Counted from the stretch's first letter, positions 12,988 through 26,589 are shown. The stretch is DNA of 64,000 nt from Pampus argenteus (GCA_036937835.1 CM072875.1:18383501-18447500), one strand, 5' to 3'. Notes: generated by a model from the letters alone, not told the origin. Numbers and translations are program-made.

Positions 12988-15900
12988 TCACATGTTGGCG
13001 TCTCTCCTGTCTTTGTTAGGCGAGGGCTTTGAAGGATCCTTAGCTGCCTTTCCATTGGCTGAGGCAGCTGCGTCGGTGCCGGCAGCCACCGTGGTGACGG
13101 AGCGTTTGGTTTGCTCCTCGCTGCGGGCCTCTGGGCTCGGCTGTGGAGGTGGGACCTGCTCGGCCGGCGGCTGGATGGTCAGTTCCTGCTGCAGTTTGTG
13201 GCTCTGCAAGAGGCGAAGCTGGACGCGGAGCTCCAAGATGGCTTCTTGCTCCTCGTGGATAGCCTGGTTCAGGTGGGTGTTTTTATTCTACAGTGCAACA
13301 AAGACCGGACAGAAGTTAAGTTCATCTATATACATGTATGTCACAATTCTGACATGTGTTTTACTTTCAAGTAAAGCCCTCTGAGACAAATGTATTTTGT
13401 GACTTTGGGCTACACAAATAAAATTTGATTTGATTTCAGACTTCACTATGTCAGTACACTCTGGTAACAGCCAGTGTGTTCTGAACACTTTTCTCACCTC
13501 CAGTTCCTCATTTTGCTTCTGCAAGTCTTCCAAAATCATCTGCAGCTCTTCCTCATCCTCACTCTCACTTTCACTGTCAGACGAATACTCCTCTGTCTCA
13601 CTGCGACCCTGCTGCCGACTGGGAAACACAATCCTGGGTTGACTGTGGCTCATGATATTATTATATACTAAAAAGTGATCTGTCTCCTCTTACCTCTGTA
13701 TGTCTGCGATCTCTGCCCGCAGCCTCTCGATTTCTTCCTTCTCAGTTGCAATCTGTCTACGTAATACCTGCTCAAGAGAGATCAGCTCCTCCTGCTCTGT
13801 CAGGATCTCGTTTTCCTGATTATGGAGAAGAAGTAGGGAACAAAAAGTCCTTCTTAGTGTGACATAGAGTGAATTAAGCAAGAGCGGCACTTTCACAACG
13901 GCAATTTCAGGTTACTTTAAGGTCACAAACGCACACGTGTGTTTTTGCATGTTTGTGGGAATGACTCACCTGTGCTAAGAGGAGGTTGATGACTTCCTCC
14001 TCGTTCTCAGTCATTTCCTCTTTTGAAACATCTTCCTTTGACAGACTTGCTATCTCCTGGGCTATCTTACTTTCACACTCCTAAAGCAACACAGGGGACA
14101 GATACAGAATTAGAGCACACTATATATACGAGAGTGGTATTAATCTTCTCATCTGACGCTCAGAAAGTGAATAACCACACTTCCTGAAATAGTAATTTAC
14201 AACCTACCTGACGTTTGGCCTCCCTCAGTTTGCGTTTTAGAGCAGTAAGGATTCTCTGAACCTCCCAGAGTCGCTCTTCTTTGGACAAATCCTTCACTCC
14301 GGCCTGGAGGTCCCTGTGCAGGCAGTTCAGCAGGAACTCCTAAGAAACAGGGAAAAAGAAAAAAGAAAAAAGAAAAAACACATTTCACATTTATAACAGC
14401 ACATCCTTACTACAAAAAACATTTTGCTACTGACATTTAAGGGCCTCGTTAGGGATTTTTTTTCGCTACAATAGTGTCATGAAGGTTGCTAATGTAACGT
14501 TGATATCAGCGGTGTGGCTCTGCCAAGGTACAGCCTCACAGAGCTGTTAGCATAGCTGTGGACTCTTAGTCAGTTATTTGTATTGAAGAAAAATGCACTG
14601 GTTTTAAGGGATGTCTGGAACAAATGGTGACAAAACCCCTGGCACATCGAGAAACAAAAAGGCAAAGACAAGGATGTGCACTGCTGACAACAGAAGGTTC
14701 TATAAACAGAAGAAGCTTACTTAGCTAAATTCCTGATGCATCACTATGCAGCTACAATGTAAGACTCCCTGTTTAAAGTGACAACGTATGGACACGTTGT
14801 CGGGAGCAGGACTGAACTTACCTGTCGTCTGATCTCCTCTTTGATGCTCTCCTGGGTCTCGGGCAGTGCTGGCATCGTTGCCATGTTGGACCAGCGGAGC
14901 GGCCGCACCACCGGCTTCAGGTTTATGTCTCCAAACAGCTCCCTCACATGTGTGAAAAATATGTAAAGAACACGGTTCCCAATCTAAAAAAAAAAAAAAG
15001 TACCACAAAGCACAGAACACGAGGCATGAAGATGAATTGTCTGTATTTCTCTATAACATAAATTCCTGCATATTTACTTGGCTGATTAAATTGATCCTGA
15101 CTTCCCTATTAATTGAAAAAAAGTGTTTATTTAGCAGTGTTGTGGCTGCTGCTGCTGTTGGTTCACAAGAAGTGGAGCAGCCACAGAGATTTCCCCTATG
15201 GGAATAAATTAGCTTCACTAAACTAGGCCAGGGTTTTAGAGATGAACTGACTGTTTGATCCAGTAAAAATTTGGTTGGGTTTGTTGCTATAGGGAGGTTT
15301 CTTATCTTTGGAGGTGCACTTAAGCTTAAGCCCCATATTTGTAATTGATTGTTCTATTAAATTGCTTTTCACTGCAACATTTTTACTTCTTTACATCATA
15401 TTCTTTCTTTGTTATTTTTTCCCTAATTACTCATCTTGATCTGTTATTCCTCTCTGACCTGTATGGTTGGGTTGAGGACGATGGAGATGTTCTGAATATT
15501 CATCTTGGTGTCCGCCTCCCTGGTGATGACGTGGTCCATGTGTGTGACGAGCCAGGAAAGAAGAAGTCGGCTCTCCGACGGCACCTCGGTCAAAAGCCTC
15601 TGGAACTCTGTCACCTTTTCGGCCTCCACCTGCCGACCGCAGGCGTCCTCGAAGCGTTGGGCCAAATCCCGACCTAACAGGTTCTCTGGCAGCTCACGTA
15701 AGTACTGCTTCAGCAGGCTGGCAACAGTGTGGGGGTCATACTCCTCTAGACAGGGGCACTCCTCACGGTCATATGCTGCTTTCAGTTCATCCACCTTGGA
15801 CTTCATACCTGAGAGGGAGACAAGTTGTGTGAGTGTCAATCAGACTCACAGATAATACTTTTTATGCATCTTTCATCACAAGGTTTAATTACCTGAGACT

Positions 15901-17879
15901 CGGTAGATGCCTTCACACTTCATGCCATAATTTTCAATGTAGTCCACACACTCTCTGAAGACGGCTGGCAGCTGGATGCAATCATACAGAGCCGTCCTCT
16001 TGATAGCTTCAACCAGGGGAGCTCCAAAGATAGGCCTGAAGGTAGGTGTCTCCACTGGGACCGGCTCTGCCTCTGTTGTTGGCTTCTTCTTCTTCTTCTT
16101 CTCCTTCCACTGTTTAACCACATCTGCAGCCGTCAGGTCTTTTGATTTCTTATCCTTGGCCTTGTCCTCTTTGGGGCCCTTCTCCTTCACCTTAAAGTCC
16201 TTCTCTTTCTTCTTGGAGAAGCTTGGCTTCTTGAACACATGGATTCCCTTGGAGCGCTTCATCTTAGACGGGCTCTCTGCTTCGTCTGCTGAACTGTCCT
16301 CCTGGAAGGCAGCGTAGCCTTCCGCTGGCGAAAGTAAAGAAAGAGTAGTAAGAGGCAGGAATAGGGTTAGATCGGAGTGGAGAAACACCCCTGTTTTCTT
16401 ATCATCCTCCTACGACAGAACCATGATAGCAGTGAAAATAGAACCAGGAAAAGAGATGAGTGAGAGAGAGAGAAGATAGCAGAGGAGGGGAGAAAGGGGA
16501 CTTGGAAAAGAGGTCAGCCACAGATTTAGCATAGCTCCCACTGCACCTTACGTCTCTCCTCTCCAGAACAAGCAGAGTTTAAATATTTTTCCTCAGCAAA
16601 CAGTTAGACAAGATAGTGTCAAAGACAGTTAGTGGCTCCCTCACAGTGTTTGTCTGCTCTAATTATCTTTTTTGGGTTTTCCACGGAAAAGGCCCTGTAT
16701 ATCACACCGCTGCCGGAGACACACCTTCACTGGGCTCTCTGGGTGTGCCGTGAAACTGTCCATCTCTTCCTCTCTCCCATCATACCCTGGTGTATGAGCT
16801 AAATACAGACATGGAAAAATCCTGACACAAAATGGACAATGGGCCTGACACCCACTCGGCAAAAAACATTCTCTCTAAAAGGAACATTTCTCACGGGCTG
16901 CAGGCGGCAACAGCCCACAGGATGGAAAGGTGGGAAGGTCATTTTACACTAGACAGCTACTACTAAGGAGGTCTTCAGCAACTTTAATGTCTTATTCATG
17001 TCTAAACAGCTCTATACCTGCAGCTTAGTGGCCTGAAGTAGATGTCCTGGAAGCTCCCTGCTGTTTCTGCCCTCATAAAAATAAGGGCTGTAGTAGCTTT
17101 ACCTGACCAGATAAATGAACTTCCTGAAATTTATTCAGTATTCAGCAATAATACTGGTATGCAAACTCATCATTATGAGATATTACATCATAATTAAGGT
17201 ATTACAAGCTTTTAGTGGTGAGCGATTACACACACATTTCTCCAATGCCTATAACCTACATTTGTACAAGGAACTACTGTGTTATCATATAGTTTCCTGT
17301 TATGGTGCAATTACACATCACTTCCTGCTTTGTCTCTGGTTCTGGAGACGTCTGAACGTAAACCTCTTGATGGCGTCTGTGGAAGAGCGCCAAGCAATTA
17401 AGAATAAGTTCCAGTCCAAGCCTTCTTGTGTATTTGTGCACACTGAGCAAATGAAATTTCCTTACTTCTCCCTTCCTCCTGTTTTCTGCTGACACCGACA
17501 CATCTAGGGAGCCTTTTACAAATGCTTTCAGTGGATACAGTATTATCATATCCAGAAAAGAGCAGATAATCATACAATCAAAAGCTACTATTCTCCAGTC
17601 AACAGAAACATTACAGGAACATTTCTTACTCCTTTTCTCCTTCTTCTTGAACTTGTTCTTCTTTTTGCTGTGCTCTTTGTCATCATCTGACACATAAGCG
17701 TCAGGGGCCTCATGGTGATGACCATCATGCGGTGGTGACGGCTCGCCGGTGCGGTACAAACCGGGGAACTTGGTGGGGCTGATCTCTTCAGAGCTGGGGG
17801 TGCGGGCCACACCCCCTGGGTGCTCCGCCCTGCGCTGCTCTGCAGGGCTGCTGCTAGGGGGCAGGAAGCACTCAGTCAT
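12988..17879 (-). CDS. ralbp1: RalA-binding protein 1 (RLIP76)
   Basis: Nine coding exons join in phase to 659 aa (human 655): 17630-17879, 15893-16324, 15459-15808, 14822-14983, 14208-14339, 13970-14080, 13694-13815, 13498-13618 and 12988-13287. The product starts MTECFLPPSSSP, the same start as human. Order of parts: Ser/Pro-rich and Lys-rich N-terminus (1-180), RhoGAP domain (about 184-395) with GIYRVSG carrying the arginine finger at Arg225, then a coiled-coil Ral-binding region (about 400-500), a heptad-rich segment with an acidic Ser/Glu stretch (about 525-545), and a Pro/Ala/Lys-rich tail. RalBP1 is an effector of RalA/B with GAP activity toward Rac1/Cdc42. It links Ral to clathrin endocytosis through AP2 and Reps proteins and to mitochondrial fission. 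Human RLIP76 has also been described as an ATP-dependent conjugate transporter; the glycines of its first ATP motif are absent here. Confidence 0.98.
13372..13436 (+). repeat. LINE-type 3' tail fragment
   Basis: Inside the last ralbp1 intron the plus strand carries a segment like the widespread fish retroelement tail: 'agccctctgagacaaatg', then 'gggctacacaaataaaat' and a short TTTGAT tandem end. I recognise the pattern from teleost CR1/L2-like LINE ends but cannot assign the family. It is a short, 5'-truncated copy inserted opposite to ralbp1 transcription. Confidence 0.5.
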
Positions 17880-17935
17880 GGCTGCTCTGCCCTTATCACT
17901 CCTCTGGCTGTGGGCACATCACCTCGCCATCACAC
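17880..17935 (-). other. ralbp1: ralbp1 5'UTR in the first coding exon
   Basis: A 3' splice site reading CTACCGCAG lies just above this stretch, so the ATG exon probably starts at 17935 and carries about 56 nt of 5'UTR. The upstream exon would be the noncoding one ending at 19298. This is inferred from splice signals only. Confidence 0.45.
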
Positions 17936-19297
17936 CTGCGGTAGACAGCAACATGAGATACTGACACGACACAACCCAGCATTAGTGTGTGTGTATGGTA
18001 AACAGATCCTTTCATTACTCCTTCTGCCTTGATGAAGATGTGTCAGCATTTATTTCTGTTATCCATGTTTCAGCTGACCTTACATATGTAACAGACAGTA
18101 GTTATTTTAATTTGATTTGTATGTGAATTTTATTGGTAATAATTACCTTTTATTACCATACAAAACTAATTAATTACAACAGGATTTTTAAAACATTAGT
18201 GTCTTATCCCATTTGATGACATTACACTCTCACATGATGCAGCACTTTAGAGGTTTGTGAGTGATCTTGATGCAGATTGGGTATGTTTGAGTTCAACTCT
18301 ATAGTGACTGAACTACGCATGTGATAATGAATACCATTATTCTCATTATTCTCATTACATAACCGATATATGCATCACTAACAGGAAATCTACTGACTCA
18401 CACAACAACAACAACAGACCAGACCAAGTAAAAGCTTAAAATAACTAAAACAACACATTGTCATCAGTATTTTTTTTTTTATACAGAGGTGCAACAGAAA
18501 TGTTTACCCACCAGATGGGGCTCTGCTATACAAACTATCACATCTTCCTCCTTCAAACCTGACCCTCCACAATTAGAAAAACAAAACTACAGTTTACATT
18601 ACAAACCGTGTTGTGTTTAATACTCGTCCATCTGATGAGCTTGTTGTTCAATTTAACTGGTTTTGTTCAAACTGAATCACATTTCTATAAAGTACATAAA
18701 TGTGCTTAATATCTCACTGCAGTGATGATTAATAGCTTTAATTTACTAGATGTTGTGATGTTTATTAGATGTTTCACAACCTGACAGCAAGTTAAAAACA
18801 CACAAAGATAAATGTGATATAAAACAGCACATATTCACCAACACGTTTATTTAAAGCATAAACACAAATACTAACTAATGCAGCCTCTCTCTCTCTGTGA
18901 CATTTTAATCTCTCCTCGGTGTGGGCAGATAATCCTCACTGTTTTCTTGCCTTGTCCTGTTTCCTAATTCAACACAACCAGTCACACACCATCAACCGTC
19001 TGTTAAGGCACTCAGCTCGGCTTCTGTACTAACATGCATAAGTATATTTTCATTAAAGAACAGCCAAAAAATGCTAAAACTCCTCTGAATGGAGGGGCCC
19101 ATATGCTAACGATAGTTCAGCTAGCTGCCAACCTGCTAAGCTAGCTGATTAACAAGCCTGCTCGTTACGAGTAAAGCATCTGTTTCGTTGGGACAAAACC
19201 AACGTGGTATTTATAGTTAGCTACAGATACTAAACTCTATTTTGCAGCAGCCGTACTGTCGTTTAACAAGTTAAACAGAAAAGACATGAAACTTTAC
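17936..19297 (-). other. ralbp1: ralbp1 5' intron, no gene seen
   Basis: AT-rich intron between the inferred noncoding first exon and the ATG exon. A CTCF-like sequence with one mismatch (CCACCAGATGGGGCTC) lies near 18510-18525. Nothing else stands out. Confidence 0.5.
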
Positions 19298-19415
19298 CAA
19301 GTACTATCCCGTTCGGTCAATTTCAGAGTGCAGCTTCCGGCTGTCTGGTCTGTATACTTAATAAATCAATCTGCGCATGCGCCGCATCAAAAGTGCATGA
19401 TGGGAAATGGAGTTC
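19298..19415 (-). promoter_or_regulatory. ralbp1: ralbp1 first noncoding exon and core promoter
   Basis: A minus-strand donor TTG|GTAAAG at 19298/19297 could end a short 5'UTR exon. Just upstream are an NRF1-type palindrome, GCGCATGCGC, within 19372-19383, and a ZNF143/Staf-like sequence at 19394-19413, whose reverse strand reads ACTCCATTTCCCATCATGC. This pairing is typical of TATA-less housekeeping promoters. Start site and exon are inferred. Confidence 0.5.
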
Positions 19416-20219
19416 GACAAAGAAAGCTTCAGTTATTTTTTACTTTAACCACAAATGTGTCATAGCTGAGACTGGTCTGGATTTAATGAACAATGTTTAG
19501 GCTCTTTTTAACCGCAGGTTTGCTGTTAAACACGCCTGTGTACAAGAGAAACTGTCAAACAGTGATTTGAAGAGTAACTCAAATCTAAAATTGGGGAAAA
19601 CCACTTGCTATTCTGAATCATGTGTACTTTCCCCAATGCTGCGGTTGGATCCTGAAGTCTGGTGGTCATCCTGACACATGAAACACATTAGTCCTCTGAT
19701 CTTTGTTGGCACCGTCTGTTCGTCCCACAGCTGCAGCGGTGAAATGAGGTCGTGATTCAATATCATAAAAAAAATAAAAAAAGACAAACAAGGTCTCATT
19801 GTGCGTCGGGTACATTAGTCTGTGCAAACTGCTGTTGCATGCCAATTGGGAACAGAGTCAGTGATACGGCACCCTGCTGCCTTTTGAAAATGCACCGGCG
19901 TTACAAAGAGCATTTGTGTGTGGCGGTGAGAGATTGGCATCAGTAAATGTTCCCTTTCCACCCGGCTTGCATGCGATGGTCAGTGAGCACTGGAACACCT
20001 GTTGACCAAAATGGTATAATAACAACTTTGTTTCCCCAGGAAATGATGCGTTTCCTGACTCAAGCAACACTAGGCTAAGATTAGAGCAGGAGACAGGCAA
20101 CTCAGTATACAAACATTTGATATTCCACTCATGCTTTGCATTTTTTATATATCTTTTTTTTTAGAAAATATAATACGGTAATAAAAAGATAATAAAAAAT
20201 AAAAAAAATCAGACAAAAC
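19416..20219. other. intergenic spacer between ralbp1 promoter and twsg1 3' end
   Basis: Short reading frames on both strands show no recognisable family and no splice-linked partner. There is an A/T-rich low-complexity patch at about 20140-20215. I see no gene. Confidence 0.6.
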
Positions 20220-20511
20220 AGTCCATGTCACCAAACGTTTATTTGGCATGAGACTGGGATTTAGCAGACCATAACTGTAAAAATACATTATTCATATACA
20301 CCTCTAGTAAAAAAACACTATTGAAAACATATCTAAAAATATACAGTGACACATAACAGCAGAATAAAAACAATTTGCAGGGGTAGGATGGGGGTGGAGG
20401 GGGGTATTTTACAAGGTAACTGAGGAATGCTAACACATAACAGTCATAGTTTCCTCTGCCCTCTGTCCTCTGGTTTGGCCCAGACATTTGGTGCCAACAT
20501 GTGCCCGCACT
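20220..20511 (-). other. twsg1: twsg1 3'UTR with poly(A) signal
   Basis: Short 3'UTR after the TAA at 20512-20514. A minus-strand AATAAA (plus TTTATT at 20238-20243) about 270 nt downstream gives a compact 3' end. More distal signals cannot be excluded. Confidence 0.55.
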
Positions 20512-22705
20512 TTAGAAGAGACAGTTCATGCACTTGACAGTCTTGCTGCCGTAGTCCACGCACTCGGGTCCGATGCACTGGCAGCAGGCATTGTGAAACC
20601 AGCGGTACTTGGATCCTCCCATTGACTCACAGTATAGTTTACACTGACGGATAGACACGCAGTCGTCAAAGTAGACCACTGTGCACATGTTTTCTAAAAA
20701 AAAAAAAAAACGGGTAAAGACGACATGAGTCACAAATCCAGTAAATGTGGTTTGTAAAAACAAGCACCATTTTAAATTGATTACTATTAACCCTCAATGT
20801 TCCTACATTTACTTCAGGGGTGAAATGAATTTGCTGTAGATAAGTACAACCATATGTTTTGGTGAGCTTAATGAGTTAACTGCTCGGCTCTGTGGGAACA
20901 CTTCTATTACAAGTGTCTTTATAGCGCATAGCATTGGCTTAGAGGTGGAGAGCCAAATACAGCCGCAGATGGAAAAAATAAAAAAAATAAAAAAATAAAA
21001 GAAATTGCAGCAGAGCAACACTTTCAACCTCGTGTCAATTCCACCAAACTCTTGGCAGTGATGTCCCCCCCCTGAAAAGATGAAAACCTGACCCAACCCA
21101 AACTGTACTGAAGCTCTGAGTCAGGCCTGCTTTTATTACCACAGGTCTTAGTGAGTGTGCATAAGTGCTTCAGTTTCAGGCTCCCTGTGTTATAAATGCT
21201 GACTCACTGTTACACTGTCATGTCTAACTGGGACACTTGAATATAATGGAGCCATTGTTAATGTAATTAGTACACCTGTGCTTTTCTTACTATGAAATGC
21301 GCTGCCTGTTTCTCGATTAACAACTAATAAATTAATCAAGAATCAAACAGTTTAAACTGAGAATGAAAGAAGGTTGCAGCCCTGATGTGAAATGTGGTAG
21401 AATAAAAAGTAGAAAATAGCATAAATTTGAAATATTCAAGTAATTAGTAATTAAATATTTGTCTGTACTGAGTTACTTGTTGCAGTGTGAGCTGCGGTCG
21501 TGTTACCTTGAGCGTCGTAGCTGGCGTGGATGCTGTTGCCAGGCACAGACACGTTCTGGGGTTGTGTGTCGAGTGACTCCAGGAAGGACACCAGGTTCTC
21601 GTGATGGGAGAGCTCCTCGGCGACGGGGAAAGACACCACCATCATGTTGATGGGCGCGTCGCCTTCTGTGAGGGCGCGGAACAGCGAGGGGATCGGACGG
21701 TGCAGCTCCTCCACGGTGCTCTTTGACGTGGCCGGAGAGTCGCTGTAGTTCTTGGGGTTGCACATTCCTAACACGAAAAGATGGGCGGAAATTAACATTA
21801 GCTTCTCACTTATCTCTAGTGGTATTCACATGTGCAGACTGGTTTTATTTGACCCAGTTTTGAGATATTGGACTAAAGATTCACGTTTCCACAAATTTAA
21901 AACTCCACTTAATTTCATTAAACCTCACAAAAATCACACAAGGACATGAGTTTGAAGATCACACTGTAATCTCAGCAATTTTTACTGCATGGTTATATAG
22001 CGCTACATGTAAGTGGAAAAATATATGTAATTTTGGTGAACTGACCCTTTAGGCACAATAGCAAGTCAGAGGAAGAAAAAAAAACATTTTTACAGTCAAA
22101 TAGTTTCACACATGATTTCAACTCACTAGAGCCCTTTTGTAAAAACCACACTGCTGTCAAGAATATCTCATCTCAATTAAGGTCGTTCTAACACTTCATT
22201 TCATTTCCGAATACAGTAGCAATGACTCGACATAGTCCTCACATCCTCCGATACGATCTTTCTAACCCTTCAAAACGAGTCAAAGTGAATTATAGCTAAT
22301 GGGTAAATCATTTAATGGAGAACGGAGTTTGACAGAGAGGTATTGGATTACAACTCAATGCTTAAAGCAGAGCTGTAGCAGCTGTTTTAGATAAAGTGTA
22401 CACATGGGTCCTCCCTTTGTGTCCTCTCTCTCTCCTTTTCCTCCCTTCCTCCAAAATACAAACTGTCCTCTCCTCTACTGGGCTGCACACGGACCTCTAA
22501 CTGCTCACAGATATACGCTTCAAAGCAGGCAGCGTTTGCCCCAGATAACGTGTTTAGAGTGGAAAGTTACTCAAAGTGGTCAAAAGGCAAAAAACAAAAA
22601 ACAAACATAATAAATGAGAAGCATATTGTTGCTCGGAGCTAAAGGCTGTCCTCGGTGTATTGTAAAAGGCTTGTCCAGGAGGAAAAACACCACTGTAACA
22701 TCTGT

Positions 22706-22740
<35 letters not shown>

Positions 22741-25700
22741 TCAGCAGTGGGTTCAGGGCTCAGTGTCAGATGCTCATATTTGTGTTCCACATCAAAGAGC
22801 TTTAATAAAGCCTCCGTGTCCGCACGTACAGCGATATACGTCTGTCAAAGCTGATCTGAGAGCTTACTGGTTTAAAGTGGGTTTCAGCCAAATGTTTTCT
22901 TGTTTCACAACTCCGGTTGTTTTTGGATCTCCCTAGGATTTACGCCCCGAGCGCCCCTCTTTTTTGGGTTAAAGACTGAAAGTCAAAGTTCATTTCAGCG
23001 GGTCGACCCCGTTTGTTCCAGCGTCTTTGCCCTTTGATCGCGTGGAAGACCTCGAGACTTCCTGTCCTATATATGTGCTGCTCAGTAGCGACAATGTTCC
23101 TGTAATTTCCTGTCCACTGATGAACAGCGATCCTCTGCTCTGCTTTGCATTAACCTCCACACTGAGCCCTGTCACTTCTCAGAGGCACCTTGAATATCTG
23201 GCTTTGCTCACCTCACACACTCATCATATCAGAGCAGCAACACTCTGAACAAACCGGTGCCTTTTTTTAAAAACCTGCATGCTTCTCATCTGTCAGGTGA
23301 AATACAACCAGACAAAAAAAGTGTCACATATGTTGTATTGAGACCGGATTTAAACACCCGGCCATATTCTTTTTACTCTCAACGAATTTGGGGTATGATG
23401 ATAACACAACACTACAATAACAGCAGAAGACATCTGGATTTATACAAGCTGAAAAAAGCTGGAAATCATTATTATAAAAGCGCCTCACAGTGAATCTTCT
23501 CCGTCACTGCAGGTCCGTTTGAACAGCAGCGTGGGCTGAACAGTTCAGCTTTCAAAGTGAGAAATAATATGCTGACTCACTGTCAGCTTTAAAGCGCTCG
23601 TTGTAAATAAATGAGTCCCTGCACTCACCCACGCAGTCGCAGCACTCTTCCCAAAGATTCCCCAGACACAGCATGCACTCTTTACAGCAGGAACAGTTTC
23701 CATCAGACGGACGACACTGGCACAGCTCCTGCAGGAAACAAACACATGCATCAGCAAAATAACACCACGTAAAACAGAAACGATGTGGTGCATTAAACCG
23801 CAACCGTTCTGTTACCAGAATAAGAAAAATGCAAAACAAGGAGCACTCAGATGTATGTATATATGGGCTTTTAATTTTGAGCTTTATTACTAATAACCTG
23901 TCCGATTATATTGAGAGAAAATACAGCTGATTTAGGTCTGCTCTGGTGCTAGAGGTCCATGTTAAAAACCACACAGCAGACAGAACATGTAGACACACTG
24001 TACAAACAAGAGACGTACCATTAAAACAAACAGTGAGAGAGCAACAGCAGGTTTGCCTCCAGTACAGTAACTATTACAGGACACACAAGCCGTTACAAGA
24101 CCGGTCAGCTGGCATGTGTGTGTTATCATCAAAGTATGTTACCGCCGTCCACTGAACGGAAAACAAACTGTAACTGTATTTTCCATCCGTGAACAGAGCA
24201 GGTTGTGACTCGTCGAACCTCCTTCATGACTGGTTTTACATTATAAGTGAGGTTCAGCAGAGAGCGCCGAGTGACAGAGCAGCTTTTTAAAGCATAAATC
24301 AGTTTATTTTCATAGTGCTGGTGATCACTATGCATTGTGATGATAAAACAGCCAGTGTAAGATAAATAAAAGAGGTGTTTTCAACTGTAGATATTACAGT
24401 AGAGGCCCTAAATAAAAAAAAATAAAAAAAAGAACAGATCTGGAAATTTGACTGATACGTCTCCTTTAAGTCTTTTGGTGCAACCCGAGTGCTTCGTGGC
24501 AAGTTGTAATGCCATGAAGCCTAAAATATTAAAGTATTTAAGATACGTGAATGTGCAAAGTCTTCCTGGCACTGTCATGTTTATTTAAAAATTGGCCGTA
24601 ATTATCGCCAAATTTTCCAAGGTCTCATAATAAGGTGGTTTTTGAGCTTCTCGATGCACCTTGGAAGCAGGTGACGTTGTCCCAGAAATCCCCACCAATT
24701 ATTTCCAAATTTTCCCAAACATGTCGTGTTCACTTGTACCTGCAGTATATGCATGGAAAATTACACTGCAAGTTGGGAATAATTAGGATGTATGTTACTT
24801 AACACTCAAGTCAAGGCTCATTTTCGTGACTGTGAGTCAAGACTCCAGTCTACAGTTGACACATTTATTACTGCATTTGTAACTAAAACAAACTGCATGA
24901 TAAATGCAAATAAAAATAGGCTAGATAATTATGAAAATTGTAGGTTTACAGTTTACTTAGATTAAGATGGGGTTTTTTTTTCCACAATCTGTGAATATAA
25001 CTCTGGTTCGTTGGGTTTATTTTTGAAATATGCCTCATACATTAAAAAAAACTGTTGCTTTTTATAGGAGGAAGGTAATATTAGTCTGTAAACACTTAAA
25101 CACACACACACACACACACACTCTGCTGAACCTATAACTCCTCTGTGAACACAGTTTCATTCCTCCACTTCGTCTGTGGAGACGTACGTGAAGACAACGA
25201 AGGAAACACGACGACTAAAACGTGTAGGTGGCCTTGAAAAGCGGGCGAGAAGAGTTCCTATTTTCTCTCGTCTTTTTCTCTCCTGACACAGAACAGGGAG
25301 CACATTCCTCTAAGTCAAGGTCACCACGATGAGGGGGGGAGAAACAGGGGGGAGAAAGGGAGGGAGCAGGGAGAAGAAAACACCTGGAGAACAGAACATG
25401 GCTGCTCCTTCCAAAAACACACTTTCCCCCTCCTTCCCTCCCTTTCTCCCTTGTTTTTTTTCCCCCCTTTGCTCAATCTCTCCTCCCCGTTTTCCTTTTA
25501 TACTCTTTCTGCCCCCGCCACGCTCCTTCTCTCCTTTTCTTTTCCCTTTCCCTCCCCTCTGCTCCTCCTTTATATCTTTGCAGAAGCCATCTCCTACACG
25601 TAAACAGTCTCGGCGATGATAAAAGACTCTCCGGTGACTCACCAGTGAGGGATTGCTAAAAAACCACACACAGTTCACTTAATAACCATCCTCTCGATCC

Positions 25701-26552
25701 CCAAACCTCTGATCAAGATATGATCTCATGAGTAATTATGACTCTCTAAAGGTGGAATTATAAAAAACTAAACAGCTGCCAGGAGGGAAAACATGCATCT
25801 CATATTTTATAAATCACAAAAAAAAAGAGAAAAAGTTGTGGAGGCATTACAGAGCCTGGAGTCATGAGGCGGTTAGTTTAGTTTAAAGACTAGAAACAAG
25901 CAGAATAAGTCAAAATATCTGCCAAATATTAAACTATTTGATGATTGATTCATCGTTTTAAGTCCAGCTTCTCAAATGTGAATATTTTTTTATGTTTTCT
26001 ATGATAGTAGAGTGAATATCTTTAGGTTTGTGGACTGTGTTAGCTGCAGCCATAATAACATGTATAATAATGGCATTTATTGGCTTTCTTGTTTCCAGAC
26101 TTTATGCTAAGCTAAGCTTATCGTCTCCTGGCTCGAGCTTGCGTCATTCTTACATGAAATGTACATGATCAATAGATCTACATAAATTTACCAATCGATT
26201 GATCAGGTCATTTATTTGCAGATGTCGCCTCGAAACTTTTCATGGGTATTTTTCCCAATTTTTACAGAATAAACAAAAAGTATCAGGCCGGTCATGAAGA
26301 CAGTCATTACTTGGATTACCCTGTGTGGGGTTATCTCGGCATTAGGTTTCCCTTCGCTCTCTCTGGTTATGCTCAGCTGCAGTGAGACAAAAGGACTCTG
26401 GAGAGAAAGTGAACATGTGCTGCTTCGTCCTGCCGAGCGACCGCTGCAGAGTGTAACTTTTGAAATCCGCTGCCCCACCCTGCTCAAACAGCCTGGTCTG
26501 GACACAGTTGGCTTATGAATCTCTCTTTTCCCTCAACCAACCTCCCCCTACA

Positions 26553-26589
<37 letters not shown>

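Noticed and set aside
16725..16798. Protein-like open stretch (AHTPGYDGREEEMDSF) with flanking AG and GT in a ralbp1 intron
   Set aside because: Its 74-nt length would shift the frame between the two confirmed flanking exons, and human RalBP1 has no matching segment. It could be a rare or poison exon but is unsupported.
22614..22936. Poly-Gln and poly-Ala reading frames
   Set aside because: They arise only from the CAG repeat in the intron.
25329..25619. Pro/Ser/Phe-rich reading frame on the plus strand
   Set aside because: A translation of a low-complexity pyrimidine tract.
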